NCBI GenBank assembly: GCA_946807835.1 | Contig: OX327702.1 | Span: 5,518,001 to 5,582,000 of the forward strand | Length of the DNA: 64,000 nucleotides | Source: Ailanthus altissimus | Taxonomy: Eukaryota; Streptophyta; Magnoliopsida; Sapindales; Simaroubaceae | Direction: 5' to 3' | Shown: in pieces, positions 38,244-50,599 of the stretch | Numbering within the stretch: position 1 is the first letter of the stretch | How the letters are laid out: each line of letters begins with the position of its first letter | The notes under the pieces: model-generated | What the model was told of the DNA's origin: nothing | Seen by the model: the letters and a program-made list of their open reading frames with translations, nothing else | The model's database searches: none | Position numbers and translations under genes: made by a program

Positions 38244-39138
38244 TGTTAGAAAATTAGTGATTCAACAATTTTGGTTGGACAAGAATTGAGATGAATAATA
38301 AAGTGAAGAGTCACAAGAAGTTTAAAATGTGTGAGACACGTATGAAGAAGTCTAGGATGTGTGGGACACGAATGGGGAAACGAAATAAGACTTGAAGATG
38401 CGAAGGAAGTAAAGAAAACACGCGGGAGGGCCACCAGGGCTAAGAGCCACGGCGCCCATCACAGAAGCCCAGTGCTGTAACACTGGGTCCCCAGTGCCGT
38501 GGCAATGAGCGCGACATGGCCAGTACCGCGGCGCCCAGGGATGATCGCCGCAGCGCCAAGGGATGAGCGCCGTAGCGCCAGACGCAATAGTGAGTCAGTT
38601 TTTTATCCGAATTTTGAGTTTTGAAAAGTTTTGGACTTTTAAAATAAATGGACTTTTACTCCAACAATGAATATGGTTAGTAGGCAAAAAATACATCCTA
38701 TATAAACACTTGTAAACTCTTTATTTTAGATTAAGCATTAAGAGATACTCTAAAAGATGGGGGAAGAATTGGATAGACATTGAGTGATTGTGCGCTCTAG
38801 GATGAAACCATTGTTTGAGTGTTTATTATTCCTGGTAGAGTAAGGGTGCACTAAATACTAGGTCCTTTTTGAGAGTTCTTCACATTAGGTTTTCCTTATA
38901 AAATGTTTAGGGAGTTAATAAGATAGGTTAGGATCCTTGGATCCACCGTGGATATAGGCAATTGGCCGAACCACGTAAGATTATGTTGTGCTCTTTTATA
39001 TTTTGCTTTAGATTCTTACTATTTTGCTTGATAAACAAGTTATTCTACTACGCAACGAGGTTAGAGTTCTAAGTTAAATCTTAGGTTTTTCGCTTCAACA
39101 TATCTTCTAGAAGAAAAAGTGCGTTTCTTCCCTCAACA
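38244..39138 (+). mobile_element. 3' LTR of nested copia element
   Basis: Starts TGTTAGAAAATTAGTGATTC and ends CCCTCAACA; about 895 bp. It is collinear with the 5' LTR but carries an expanded GC-rich part (38430-38585) with repeated GCGCCNAGGGATGANCGCCG-like units. AAAAA lies directly outside both LTRs (35947-35951 and 39139-39143), a 5-bp target-site duplication. Confidence 0.92.
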
Positions 39139-39143
39139 AAAAA

Positions 39144-39312
39144 GATGAAAGCCTTACTAGTAGAGCAGAAGGTTGCTAAAGCCTTCTGGAGCTAAAGAAA
39201 GAAAAAGGAACTTCAATAAGTGAGGAGAAAGTAATAAAGATGGATAAAATCACGTATAACATCATCATCTTGTAGTTATCTGAAAATGTTTTACGACAAG
39301 TCAATGACATTT
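39144..39312 (+). pseudogene. Older copia gag, right half
   Basis: After the AAAAA duplication the frame continues MKALLVEQKVAKA, then a stop-interrupted KMDKITYNIIIL and SENVLRQV, which follow the left half in the family's gag order. This shows the copia element 35952-39138 inserted into a pre-existing copia gag. The older element fades into AT-rich DNA after about 39312. Confidence 0.75.
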
Positions 39313-42300
39313 TTTCTTCATGTCAATATCAAGTCTTATAATTATCATAAAAACTAAATACAAACAAATGATATCTAACTTCACATAGAGATAGAATTGT
39401 ACTGTCAAGACATTTTATACAAAAACTTCTAATCAAATTATAATTATCTGAATGTGATATTGCAAATTTCAAGAATTTTTAGACACTTTTATATTTCTTA
39501 AACATTTTATTATGTGGCATCCAAGAGTTTATCTATGTTAATACAAAAGTAAAACAAATATTCAACTAATTTATAAGTTATATAGAAGGTAATATAAATT
39601 TATTTATAAATTATTATAAAATCTATTTAAGGCAAACTGCTCTGCCATATTATAAAATTATCTAAAACTTATACTAAATATTTTTCTTATAAAAATCCTT
39701 ATACTTATAAAATCCTTATACTCACATGGTGAAACAATTAGTATACTTAATATCATGCTATTGTTTCTTAAATACAAACCACTTTAGTACCCTTTTTAAA
39801 ACACCAACAAAATATGTTTGATTTTCAACTAATATACCAACTGCACCGTAATTTTAATTGAACATGTTAGTATGAGTATGGGTTTCAAATAGTTTTTGTC
39901 TAGTAATACAAGAGCCATTGAAAAAATGCATTTAAATATATACCTAAAAATAGAAGGATGTTAACACAAACCATAAGTATTACTTATATTTTATTTTCAA
40001 ATAGTTTTTTTTTATGAGTGTTATAGTTGATTTTCAATTTGTTCTAGATTCTTAGAACTAACAAAAAAACAAATGTTAGCTTTGAAAGGGTGAGATGTCA
40101 AATGCAAAATCTAAAACTAGAATGCGCAACAGAAGATAAATATATTCAAAAAAATTTGTGCAATACAACCACGCACAATGCTTTCATACATTTCTCTCTA
40201 ATATACATTACATTAAATGTAATATAAAGTTAAATATAGTATTTATGTATATAAATTATACCTTAGCAAGTGTTTTGGTTGAATGAATTTAATCATCAAG
40301 TATGGAGCTCACAAGTAAGTGTCTTATTGAACATTTCTAGTCTAAAAATAGAGTTGGAAAATTTTGGCTATTGAATAATGGTAGCTATTGAAATTTGTTT
40401 TCTTTTGTGTCCTTAATTCTTAAACCTAATTTTCGTACCATTCATATATTTTTCAAGCCTTTTTGCAGAACACTTATGCATGAAAGAGATAAGGTGGTAT
40501 TAAGGGACAAGTGTAGCATTCAGCAAAAACCACCAAATTACATGCTTGATGTGTTGTCAAAAACTTAAGCATACATGTGTTACAAGTGTTATCATGTTAT
40601 TGAACAATTAAGCATGCATAAGTGACAAGTATTACATATGCCTTAAGACACTTCTTAAATGCTTTACTTGGCTATGACACATTTCGAGTTTTAACGTTTA
40701 TAATTTGACAAGTGTCATTTTTGTCACGTGATAAAATCAAACCCCGTTATACCAATATCTCGGATCAAACTTTTCGACCTTAAAACTTTTTTTTAGTCAA
40801 TATAATAATTATTTCACCTTACAAAAATTCTTTTCAAGGCATATATTTTTGGTCAAAAGACTTTATAAAATATAATATTGAAGCATTAAGATATATGACC
40901 AAACTATATGAGTTGACATGTTCTAAATTTATGCACACTAAACTCCATGAGCATCAGATCATACTCAATGATGCGCAAAACTTAGACCATAAAAGGTCTC
41001 TGACATGTGTTGAATCTAAGTATAGTGAATCATTCACAAGTTCACGATAACGTTTAGGTCTAAAGACTACTACTCAACTCAAGAATACTATTTATTGATG
41101 GCTATATAGAATATCTATTGGATATCTTTGTACGTCTGTTCAGTATCCAATCCTAACTAAATACTCACATACCTATATGAATTTTTACTAAATTCATGAT
41201 TCGCTAAGACTAACTATCTGGGCAATTTAAATACAAACATATACTGGTCTTTCTAATTTACTAATCGACCCGTGTTAGTAAATCTACAATAGAAACAATT
41301 TTTGATGATATACTATATAGTGTCTTTTTTGGCGCTATTTATAATTTTTTGTAGCTATATCATCACAATAAATATTTTCAAATTTTTGTCTTAATTCATA
41401 CAAGATTCTAGCATTTTAAAAGTACTAACTTTTAATTCTAATCTAAATATTTTTATATCTACAATACATAAAAAAAAATATATATATATATATAATATTA
41501 AAATAAATAACAATTTATGAAAATATATATTCTATAAGTATTCAAAAAGCACTAACTTCAACAAGCTTAAATTATTGATATTCTGTATACATAATCCATG
41601 ATTGTTAATTACTTTAATAAGAAAACCGAGCTGCAACTAAAGTTTGATAGATCTACTGAAAATTTAATATTATTGTTAAGTATGTGACACTTATACTGAT
41701 ACTTCAGCACTTGAGTTCATCAAACGTTATTTTCAAACTTGTTAGGTGAATAATGACTCATAGTTTTGAAACCAAAGACAGTCGAAACAGGTCACAATTA
41801 CATCTAATAGATAATAAATGTATAGCTACATCTCACAATTATTGTTTATATTAATTTTATCAATTAAAGATTGTTTTATATTATAGGGGCCAAGGTCCCA
41901 TTGGCTTAGCTAAGAAACACAAAATCAAACTTAGATGCTGGAAATTTACTGGATTTCGCAAAACAAATGAAGATCTAAGGGTTGGCATTTGGAAAAATAA
42001 CATCTCAGGAAGACAATTTGTCCACCTATAAGGAGATAAACCCAATTATTATTGGTGATTTATGGTTTTCCTTTTGGCTTGCATGCATGAAAGAAAAAAT
42101 CAATTAAACAAAACACAAACAAATTTAATAAGAATGTGTTTTTAATCCATGTGGATTCTTAATCAATAATGAAATTGAAGATTAAAACTTACCAAAACAC
42201 TCAAACTTAGCAACTCACAATTATATATGATCAAAACAAGATTGAAGACTCAACATATAATGAATTTCTAAAGTAATCAAAACAAGATTGAAGACTCAAA

Positions 42301-42414
42301 GCAGAACGAGTTTCAAAAGTAAAACCTAAAAATGCAAAAGTCTTAAGTGTAACTAGAACTATGACCAATGAACTACTTATATTCCCTCTTTTTTTTTTTC
42401 CAACATCCTCGCAC
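39313..42414. other. AT-rich intergenic DNA
   Basis: No gene is recognised over 3.1 kb. A 46-bp direct tandem duplication occurs at 42230-42299, with ATCAAAACAAGATTGAAGAC in both copies. A (TA)n tract lies at 41479-41495. Confidence 0.45.
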
Positions 42415-42850
42415 AAAACGGCGCTGTTTATCATTTACATTTAATTAATTTTTCATGTAAAATGTTGTCATTTAATGTTTTTTTTTTTCTAATTCAATTT
42501 TCTATGCAAAACGGTGTTATTTCACTCATGTCTCTCTAAAGTCTCTTACTTAAAAATGACACGTTGGATTTCTTTTCTTTTTTTGTTAACATATGAAACG
42601 ACACTATTTTTTATGAACATTAACGCATGAAACAGTGCCATTTCACTATACACTCAAATTCTAAGAGCAAAACGGACCGTTTTACTTGTCTCTTTCTACA
42701 GTCCTTACTTCATTTAAATGATGTCGCTTTTTGAAATTTTTAAACACGAATAGTGCCGTTTCGCATTTATATTTCAGCATGAAACGCCACCGTTTCATTA
42801 TACACTGAACTTGTAAGAGTAAAATGATGTTGTTTTACTTGTCAAAAAAT
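42415..42850. repeat. Array of AAACGGCGNNGTTT-like motifs
   Basis: About nine imperfect copies of a short near-palindrome: AAAACGGCGCTGTTT, AAAACGGTGTTATTT, GAAACGACACTATTT, GAAACAGTGCCATTT, AAAACGGACCGTTTT, ATGATGTCGCTTTT, ATAGTGCCGTTTC, GAAACGCCACCGTTT and AAATGATGTTGTTTT. They are spaced 40-60 bp apart. Several are followed by CACTATACACT-like or TTACTTGTC-like sequence, so the array has a higher-order unit of roughly 100-150 bp. Confidence 0.7.
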
Positions 42851-43672
42851 CCATCATGGAAAATAAAAATTCCATATAATAACATATTCACTAAAACATT
42901 ATCGGTTAATAATATATCATATCAGTTTTTATTGTAACAAAAGTTTTTTATTACTTTTATTATTATACTGTGATTCATTCTGTCATAAATTAGTGATAAT
43001 ATTTTATTAAATTTTTTGTGAGAATATTAATTTAAAAAAAAAATGTATAAATTTATCCCAAATTTGTGATAGATTTTGAATTCTATCACAAAAGACATAT
43101 TTCATAGTAGTATAAATATTTACCATTCGACCAAATGAAACCAATGAATTAACACAATTCTTCCCAAACATATTTACATCAATTCCAAAAGTTAAAAGGG
43201 ACATTAATATTTCTATTATAAGTTGCTTTTATATTAATCACCATCCCGATAGACGTTATTTTTCTCTCCCGAAGTTTTATATGGTTAAACGAATAGCACA
43301 TATTTTATATTTGACATCTTAATTGATAACTTTTTTAAATCGTGAAGTGCAAATCTCCTCGTGTGAGCCGTGAAGATACCATTACACTTTTATATTCTTA
43401 TATTCAACGCCCAAATTTCTTATTCCAATTTTTTATTTATCATTACGTCGACGTTTCGACGGATGTTAGTATTTAGTAAATTTTATCAGTACGTCCACCT
43501 TTGGATGACCTAAATTTTTTTTAAATAATAATTATTTAAAAGTTCAATAATTAGATCCAAGATTAAACCTTTTTTTTATTTATTATTTTCTCTAAAAAAT
43601 TACCATAATGACCTAATCATTACAAGTCTAAGAAGTTTAATCCTTTAATAAAACCTTTTATGGGCTAACCTT

Positions 43673-43740
43673 GAAAACTTAAGTCTAGGATAGCATGAAC
43701 CACTTGGAAAACTTAAGTCTAGGATAGCATGAACCACTTG
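43673..43740. repeat. 34-bp tandem duplication (2 copies)
   Basis: GAAAACTTAAGTCTAGGATA begins two adjacent 34-bp copies, at 43673-43706 and 43707-43740, with no visible difference. Confidence 0.9.
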
Positions 43741-44660
43741 GAAATGTCAGAATCAAGTTTAAGAATGAACTTTCAATAAAGAATCTACTCGATCGTTTGA
43801 ACTAAGTTCAGTCTAAGACACTTGCATATCGATTCTACATATTTCTGAAAGAACGGACCATGATAAAAAAAATACCACTTAATCGAGATGGACAAGAAAA
43901 CTAGATTGATAGAAGTACCAAGTCAACTGCATATCGAACAGCTTATACATTTCGACCAGATATTACTGCAGGAATAGAAACAAAACTTAGACTAACAAGG
44001 ATAAAGTACGGAGACCAGCTCGATAGAAGATACCAAACCGCTGTGACAGTAAAAGTATAACCAGATCACTACCGAGCCGGATAGAGAGTAGTCATATTTA
44101 TTACAAAAATGAGTTTAACGAGGAAACTAGTGTTATAAAAGAAATAGAGTTATAGGAAGAGAGGATCTCCAATGTCTTTATGAAAGAATCCCTCAAATCA
44201 CGTCAAGAGTTTAGGATAATAAAAAATTAGTAAGATTTACCCAACTCAACCACAACACCGGTGATGATAAGCACAATGAATATTTTCTAAAGACCGATGC
44301 TATAAATAGGTGAGAAAACCACAACAGAGAGGACTTCAAAGAGTTCTTCTAGTACGGAAATCTTGATTCTGGCTTCAATATTTTTTTGCATTGAATATAT
44401 ATTTTTTTACCTTTCTCTTATTGCTCTCTCAAATCTCACTAAAATAATATTTTTTTTAACTAATAAGCATCGGAGAGTCTTCGTCGGAATACATCCCAAC
44501 GAAACCTTAACTTTAGTTTCAAGTGTTAACCTATCATTAAGAGAGAGAGGAAGATCAAGATTTTAGACTTCAAACCCAACAAGACGAAGCCCAACGTGTT
44601 AATTATTGCAACAAAATAAATTCAAAACTCATTAATTCAAAAAATTAATTTTTTCGGTCA
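43741..44660 (+). mobile_element. LTR-like segment of gypsy type (probable solo or partial LTR)
   Basis: Contains, in the order usual for plant gypsy LTRs, a CTATAAATAGG TATA box (about 44300), TTGCTCTCTCAAATCTCAC, then ACTAATAAGCATCGGAGAGT followed by TCTTCGTCGG. The last block is a hallmark of the R-U5 part of many such LTRs. Diverged direct repeats of about 35 bp (AGTTCAATAATTAGATCCAA versus AGTTCAATAGTTAAATCTAA) lie outside it at 43541 and 44671. LTR ends were not defined. Confidence 0.55.
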
Positions 44661-47600
44661 ACAATTATAAAGTTCAATAGTTAAATCTAAGACTGATGTT
44701 TGTTAAAACTACATTAATTGCCTTTGTCATGATAGTTTAATAACAAAAATTTTGCAATACATTTTCTTCTTCACTGTCATGAAAGGGTTCTATTAATTTT
44801 TAACAAAATTTTAAAAGAAAATGTATATATTGTCAGAAAATGACACTACACACTCGAGTAATGATACAATACATCTCTCGTGTTGTATATTTTATAAGAA
44901 TTTTAAAATACATATTAGCGAAAAGTTATCTTTTTTCACATTATATATGTAACAATTCATGAGGTTACACTTTTTTATATTAAATATAAAATAATATAAC
45001 TATTTATGACATACCTTCATTAAAAAAGGTAATGATTCATTTTGAATTATTGATCAAATTTAAATTTTGATCCGCTAGTTATAAAACTGAGGTGTACTTA
45101 AAGGGTTGTATCTCAAATAAAAGGTACTTATTATTTATAAATATATTAATTAATATCAAAAGAATATATATATATATAATTATTCTAAAGTTTTGCTCTT
45201 GGAAATGCACCCATATAGGCCCAAGCCAATGCTAGAGGGTAGAAGTACAATGTACACTTACAAGCATTGATTTAAATTCTATAGTGACTGTGATCTATTT
45301 TATACGATGCATTCATTAACTTACAAAATTTTTAACAGTTATAAAGATAAATTTTTTGCTTGATGAATAGAGTGATCTACAAATGTAATAAGGTATTTTC
45401 GTTCTTATTTATAATTTTTATTTGATAGCTCTAGACATGTAATTTTATTATATTTGATTTATTATAAGATTTCAAATTCTAATCAATCTCTAAATTTTCA
45501 AGGGTGATACCTATATATAAAAAAGGTAGGGAGTAATAATTATAATCATAAGAATAATTATTTTATGCATTCTTATATGAAAAAAAGAATTAGGCTACTA
45601 TTCTTCTCTCACTCTATAATATTACTTTAAGTATGTGTGAATTTAAAGATTAAAAGGAGATTTACGTTCTCACACGTGTGATTTTAAAGATTGAAAAAAG
45701 TAGAAAAAATCTACGTGCCTACACACATAAATTTAAATATTAATAATGGTAGAAAAAATCACTACCATTCAATTTAAAACTTATTAAATAAGAAATAAAA
45801 GTAATTCTCTATCCCTATTTATATAATTTTAAACAAGACAATTTGAGTTTCATCTGAATTTACTTTATTAAATGAAAAAAAATTTATCCAAAAAATTATT
45901 CTTCAAAGTTTAAAATTTTCAATTAACAATTTTACTCTTTTTTAACATGTCCTTTTTAGAGAGTGAGATTGAGCCAGAGAGACTTGCTAATTCAATCTTT
46001 AGTAAGAAATTTTGACAAAGAGTAGATATGCAATTTTTAACAAAATTCCTAATCATGCTATCACAAATATTCAAACTTGTTATTGAGATAATAATCCAAT
46101 AGTTTCAATTATAAATTTGCAACAACTCAGATCTTGAAATGCAAACTTTAACAATGTTATTTCATGGGTTCTTTAAAAGAAGTGGTGCTTGTACTTTAAC
46201 AATGTTATTTCATGGGTTCTTTAAATGCAAACTTTAACAATGTTATTTCATGGGTTCTTTAAAAGAAGTGGTGCTTGTACTTCGAAGTCCTCATAAATTA
46301 CACACCTGCAAAAGATTTTGGATGCCCAAGTCCTCATGAGGTCAAGTAAAATCCTTGTGCTTGTATTTTATGTGTTAGCTTCAAGGCTTTAAAATGAGCA
46401 CTATTACAAATCTTAAAGCAAAGCTCAAGGCCTAAACCGGCTGATCCGCGGCCCTTGCATTGGTCATGCGAAAACACTTGTGTCTCACAAGTGTTATTTG
46501 ACTGTAATTCTAGCCCTCACTAATAGGAATTGACTAAAGCAATTCTAATTTCAACAACCAAACTATAATGCCATTTGCTGATAATGTATGTTAAATACTT
46601 CTTACTAAATTTTGTGAATGCATGAATGATGCTTTGCAAATTAGCCATATTTTCCTTGCTTTGTGTAAACAAGGGGGCTAATTTTGCTTTGAAGCGATAA
46701 TGCCTACGTGCGATTCAAGGTGCTATTTGCTTTGTGCGGCATGCCCATGTGTCCCAAGCTTCATTTCACGGGCTTATGATTTTTTAACCGACGAGAGCTT
46801 CAACACAAATGATGTTTATGCGACCGAGTAGGTGAAAAACAGAAAAAAAATCTCAACAACGAATTCAATGAAAGGTGGAACATGGTGGTCGGTGGCGGCA
46901 AGGGTGGACAGCGGTGTCAATTTTCTTTTGAGTTATTAAAAAATAATAATATTAAAACCCAAGATTTCCATTTTGTCCAGGAATTCTAAATTTTAAAAAT
47001 CAATTTTTGTTATCTGTGAAGTTTTAGAATCAACACAAAGATAATATTTTTTTTAAAAAAAAAATAGAGAGAGAATTTTTTTATCAATGCTGAGACAAAA
47101 TTTTCCTTTTAGATATTTAGATATTGGATTGTATGTTTTTTAAATGACTCGAAACAACGCAATGATATATCACATCATTTAGTATTCTCACTTGATTAAG
47201 GGTTAGCTTTTTAAATAAAATTTTTAAAAATAATTTTTTTTTTAATGTAAGTATTACATCTCAAATCTTAATTTCAAATATCAAATAATTATAACTAATT
47301 ACATTACAATCAATTAAATAATTTTTTCAAATAACTAAAAAGACTAAACTTAGTTTCTATCAATTAAAGAAATTAAACAACAATCTTAATCTTTGTTAAG
47401 ATTCAAACTCTTAACTTAAGTTAGGAGATGTATAGACTTTGTCACTGAGGCAAGCATTTGAGTGCTTAAGAATAGCGTTTTTAGATATAATTTTTTTTTA
47501 TAAAAAAAATTATTAATCATTTAATTGTCAATTAAATATTTTTTTTAAAGTACTAAATCGTTTAGTTATATATTATTAAAAGTATTTATTTGTCATTAAA

Positions 47601-48360
47601 TTTTTAAAAAATACTAAATAAAATTTATATTCAAATTCTTATAAATAAATTAATTTTTTTATGCACAAATTTAAATTTATCTTGTATTTTCTCAAATATA
47701 ATATCTTAAAATATAGAAACTATATAAAATTAATACATAATAATCAACAAACCAACTAAATTATTATATTTGATATAAAAATTAAACATAAAATAAAATA
47801 ATATTCATTGATGACAAAGAATTTTTGGTAGAAAATTTTGTCAAGAGTTGTATAAATATTTAAAAGATTTCAAAAATAATAATTATATGTTAATTAAATA
47901 AAATTTATTATATCATAAAATTAAAAAAATATTATTAAAAAAAATTAAAATATTTTTCTTTTAAAAGTTTAAATTTTTAATTTTTATAAGTAAGTAAAAG
48001 TCAAATAATTTTTATAATTTTAAAAAAATCTTCTCCATCTTTATTGGTCAAATATTAAAATTTTTTTATAAAAAAAAAGTGGTTTAGCCAACTGAACCAA
48101 GCACACACATGCACACTCTCTTTCCGTATGGATTCCCTTTCCCACGAAATAAAGATTAAAAAAACTGTTTCTACAATAATGACGTCGTGAAAATCTTATC
48201 GAGGAGATGCGATGGTGATATTAAAAAAATCTAGACGGCCAGTTAGAGAGAGAGAGAGAACGTGACAGTGCTTTAAAAATACTTTTGACTTCGTCTATTT
48301 AACAGAGATAGAGCCAGGGTTTCAGTAGTACAGGATCTGGGACTGGGATCACAAATCACA
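44661..48360. other. AT-rich spacer upstream of the glycosyltransferase gene
   Basis: No gene is recognised over 3.7 kb. A 86-bp tandem duplication lies at 46141-46282 (see separate entry). The last 150 bases (48200-48360) hold a GA run and the probable promoter and leader of the glycosyltransferase; no clear TATA box was assigned. Confidence 0.45.
46141..46282. repeat. 86-bp tandem duplication with three copies of a core
   Basis: GCAAACTTTAACAATGTTAT starts at 46141 and again at 46227. The first unit itself contains a second copy of the core ACTTTAACAATG...GGGTTCTTTAAA, so the core occurs three times (46146, 46193 and 46230). Confidence 0.85.
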
Positions 48361-50422
48361 ATGGAGGAGGCGATTGAGGTTCCTCACGTAATGTTCTTGC
48401 CTTTCCGAGTAGAAAGCCACATCCAACCCATGATGAGACTGGCCGAGCTTCTTAGCCATGCTGATTTTGAAGTCACCTTCGTAAACAACGATCACAACCA
48501 TGACCGTCTCCTCCGCAACACCGACTTAACCTCCTTCTGTAAGCGATTCCCTAAGTTTCATCTCAGGTCTATCCCTGATGGTCTACCATACGATTGGTCT
48601 AGTGTACCAGCCGATGAATTTGCTAAGAGGTTGAACAATGTGTGCAAGCCCGCCTTCCGCCGGCTGTTGACTTCCCCAAGCGAAGAAACAGGAGAGTGGC
48701 GGCGCCCAACGTGTATTATAACAGATGGTCTCATGTGTTTTGCGAGTATTGATGTTGCTGAGGAGCTTGAGATTCCCATCATCGCTTTTCGAACTGATAA
48801 TGCGTCTTGCACTTGGACTTACTTGCACGTACCGAAGCTCATCGAGGAAGGGGAAATTCCATTTCCAGGTAACTTCTTGCCTTTCATGGAGTTACTAGCA
48901 TTTTTCTCTTTTGATTATTTATTTACACTTACGAGCTGAATTAAAAATGTATTAAAGTTATGAACAGATGTTACTTCCAGAGTTTTGACTGCTCCTGATT
49001 TATTGTTCTTTTTCTATTAATACTTTTGACCATATTAAATTGAAAAAAAAAACTTGGGTTACAATCCGGATCTGGCTCCGCCCAACACGACCTTAAAAAC
49101 CGGGTTCTGAGTTTAAAGAAAATTTTAATTCAAATTCGAGTTGAGTAAGATCCGGATTTTACCATTCTAGTTGTGTCCATGTCTTGTCTCTTGTCTGGCT
49201 TTAGACCAATTTGGAGAAATGTTAAAACCGAAAAAATTTGGAAAGAAGCTTCAATTAGTTTTTATGACTGTTTTAATTAACACAAGTTGTCAAAGGGTCA
49301 TCTGTTTTATCTATGAATAAGAAACTTCCTCTAATGAGAAAATAACAAGAAAATAACAAGTGAAGAGTGAGAAGATGTATAGGCATGCCCTTTTTTTTTT
49401 AAAAAGAAAAATTATTATTATTATTATTTTTTAATTATTGGGTCTATGCATGACAAAACTTTATTCACGAGCAATATGTAATTGCAGATGACAACATGGA
49501 CAAACCCATTACGTGCATTCCGGGTTTCGAACATGTTCTTCGGCGTAAAGATCTTCCAGGTATTTGCAGAGTCGAAACAGCCGATAATTGTATTTTGCAA
49601 TTTTTCGCTGGAGAAACCGTCGCCATGACTCGAGCTTCAGCTCTTATTCTCAATACCTGTAACGAAATTGAAGCTCCTATAATTTCCAAAATGGGCTCTT
49701 GTTTTCCTAAAATTTACACTATTGGTCCTCTACATGGTCTTCACAAGTCGCGTATCAAAGAACAGTTACCATCAATCTCAACCAACGGTATTCTACGGAA
49801 AGAAGACAAAAGCTGCATGACGTGGCTCGATTGCCAGCCGTCAAGATCTGTTTTGTTTATCAGTTTTGGGAGTTTTATCGCTCTCAATCGTGAGCAGCTA
49901 TTAGAGATTTGGCACGGCATTGTCAACAGCGGAAAACGGTTCTTGTGGGTCATGAGATCCGACTTGATTGCGGGAGAGTCTGGCGATAGCGGATCAATTC
50001 CCATGGAGCTTGAATGTGGAACCAAGGAAAGAGGCTGCATTGTTAATTGGGCCCCACAGGTGGAGGTTCTGGCCCACCCAGCCATTGGTGGGTTTTTGAC
50101 CCACAGTGGCTGGAACTCAACTCTGGAGAGCATTTTCGCTGGAGTGCCCATGATATGTTGTCCACAACTCGCTGATCAACAAGTCAATAGCAGGTGTGTG
50201 AGTGATGTTTGGAAGATTGGATTTGATATGAAGGACACGTGTGATAGATCAACGGTTGAGAAGTTGGTGAGGGACTTGATGGATGATGAGAGAGAAGAGA
50301 TCATGAAATCAACGGCTAAACTCGCAAGGATGGCTCGTGATTCTGTTAAGGAATGTGGGTCCTCTTATAGCAACCTTGACAAGTTGATTGAGGACATCAG
50401 ATCAATGGCTCGTAAGGTTTGA
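48361..50422 (+). CDS. UDP-glycosyltransferase, family 1 (UGT; 7-deoxyloganetic acid glucosyltransferase-like)
   Basis: Two exons, 48361-48868 and 49488-50422, join across a phase-1 GT-AG intron to 480 residues, a normal family length. The enzyme family transfers glucose from UDP-glucose to small lipophilic acceptors in the cytosol. The N-terminal catalytic His is kept (His20 in VESHIQPMM) and its partner Asp lies in ITDGLMCFA (Asp122). The 44-residue PSPG sugar-donor box runs from Trp357 (WAPQVEVLAHP) through HSGWNSTLES to Gln400 (ADQ). Two departures: the usual EGH around the catalytic His is ESH, and the Trp usual at PSPG position 38 is Cys394 (ICCPQ). The overall sequence resembles Citrus proteins annotated as 7-deoxyloganetic acid glucosyltransferase-like (UGT709/85 side of the family), recalled and unverified; the acceptor is unknown. 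A broken paralog lies 6 kb downstream. Confidence 0.93.
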
Positions 50423-50591
50423 TGACATCCTTTTATTGTGCGAGAAAGTAAGGAGAATGAAGACGCAGATTTAAAGTACTCTTTTTTTTTTTTAATTAGA
50501 AATAAAGTAATTGTGTTGAATGCGGATTTTGAGCCTCTAGTTAAACTTAATTATTACGCATTGGTCAATAGTTGATTTTTTTTTAAAAATA
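50423..50591 (+). other. 3' flank of the glycosyltransferase gene
   Basis: AT-rich 3' region with AATAAAGTAA-like polyadenylation context near 50500, ending at the target duplication of the next MITE-like element. Confidence 0.5.
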
Positions 50592-50599
50592 TTTTGACT

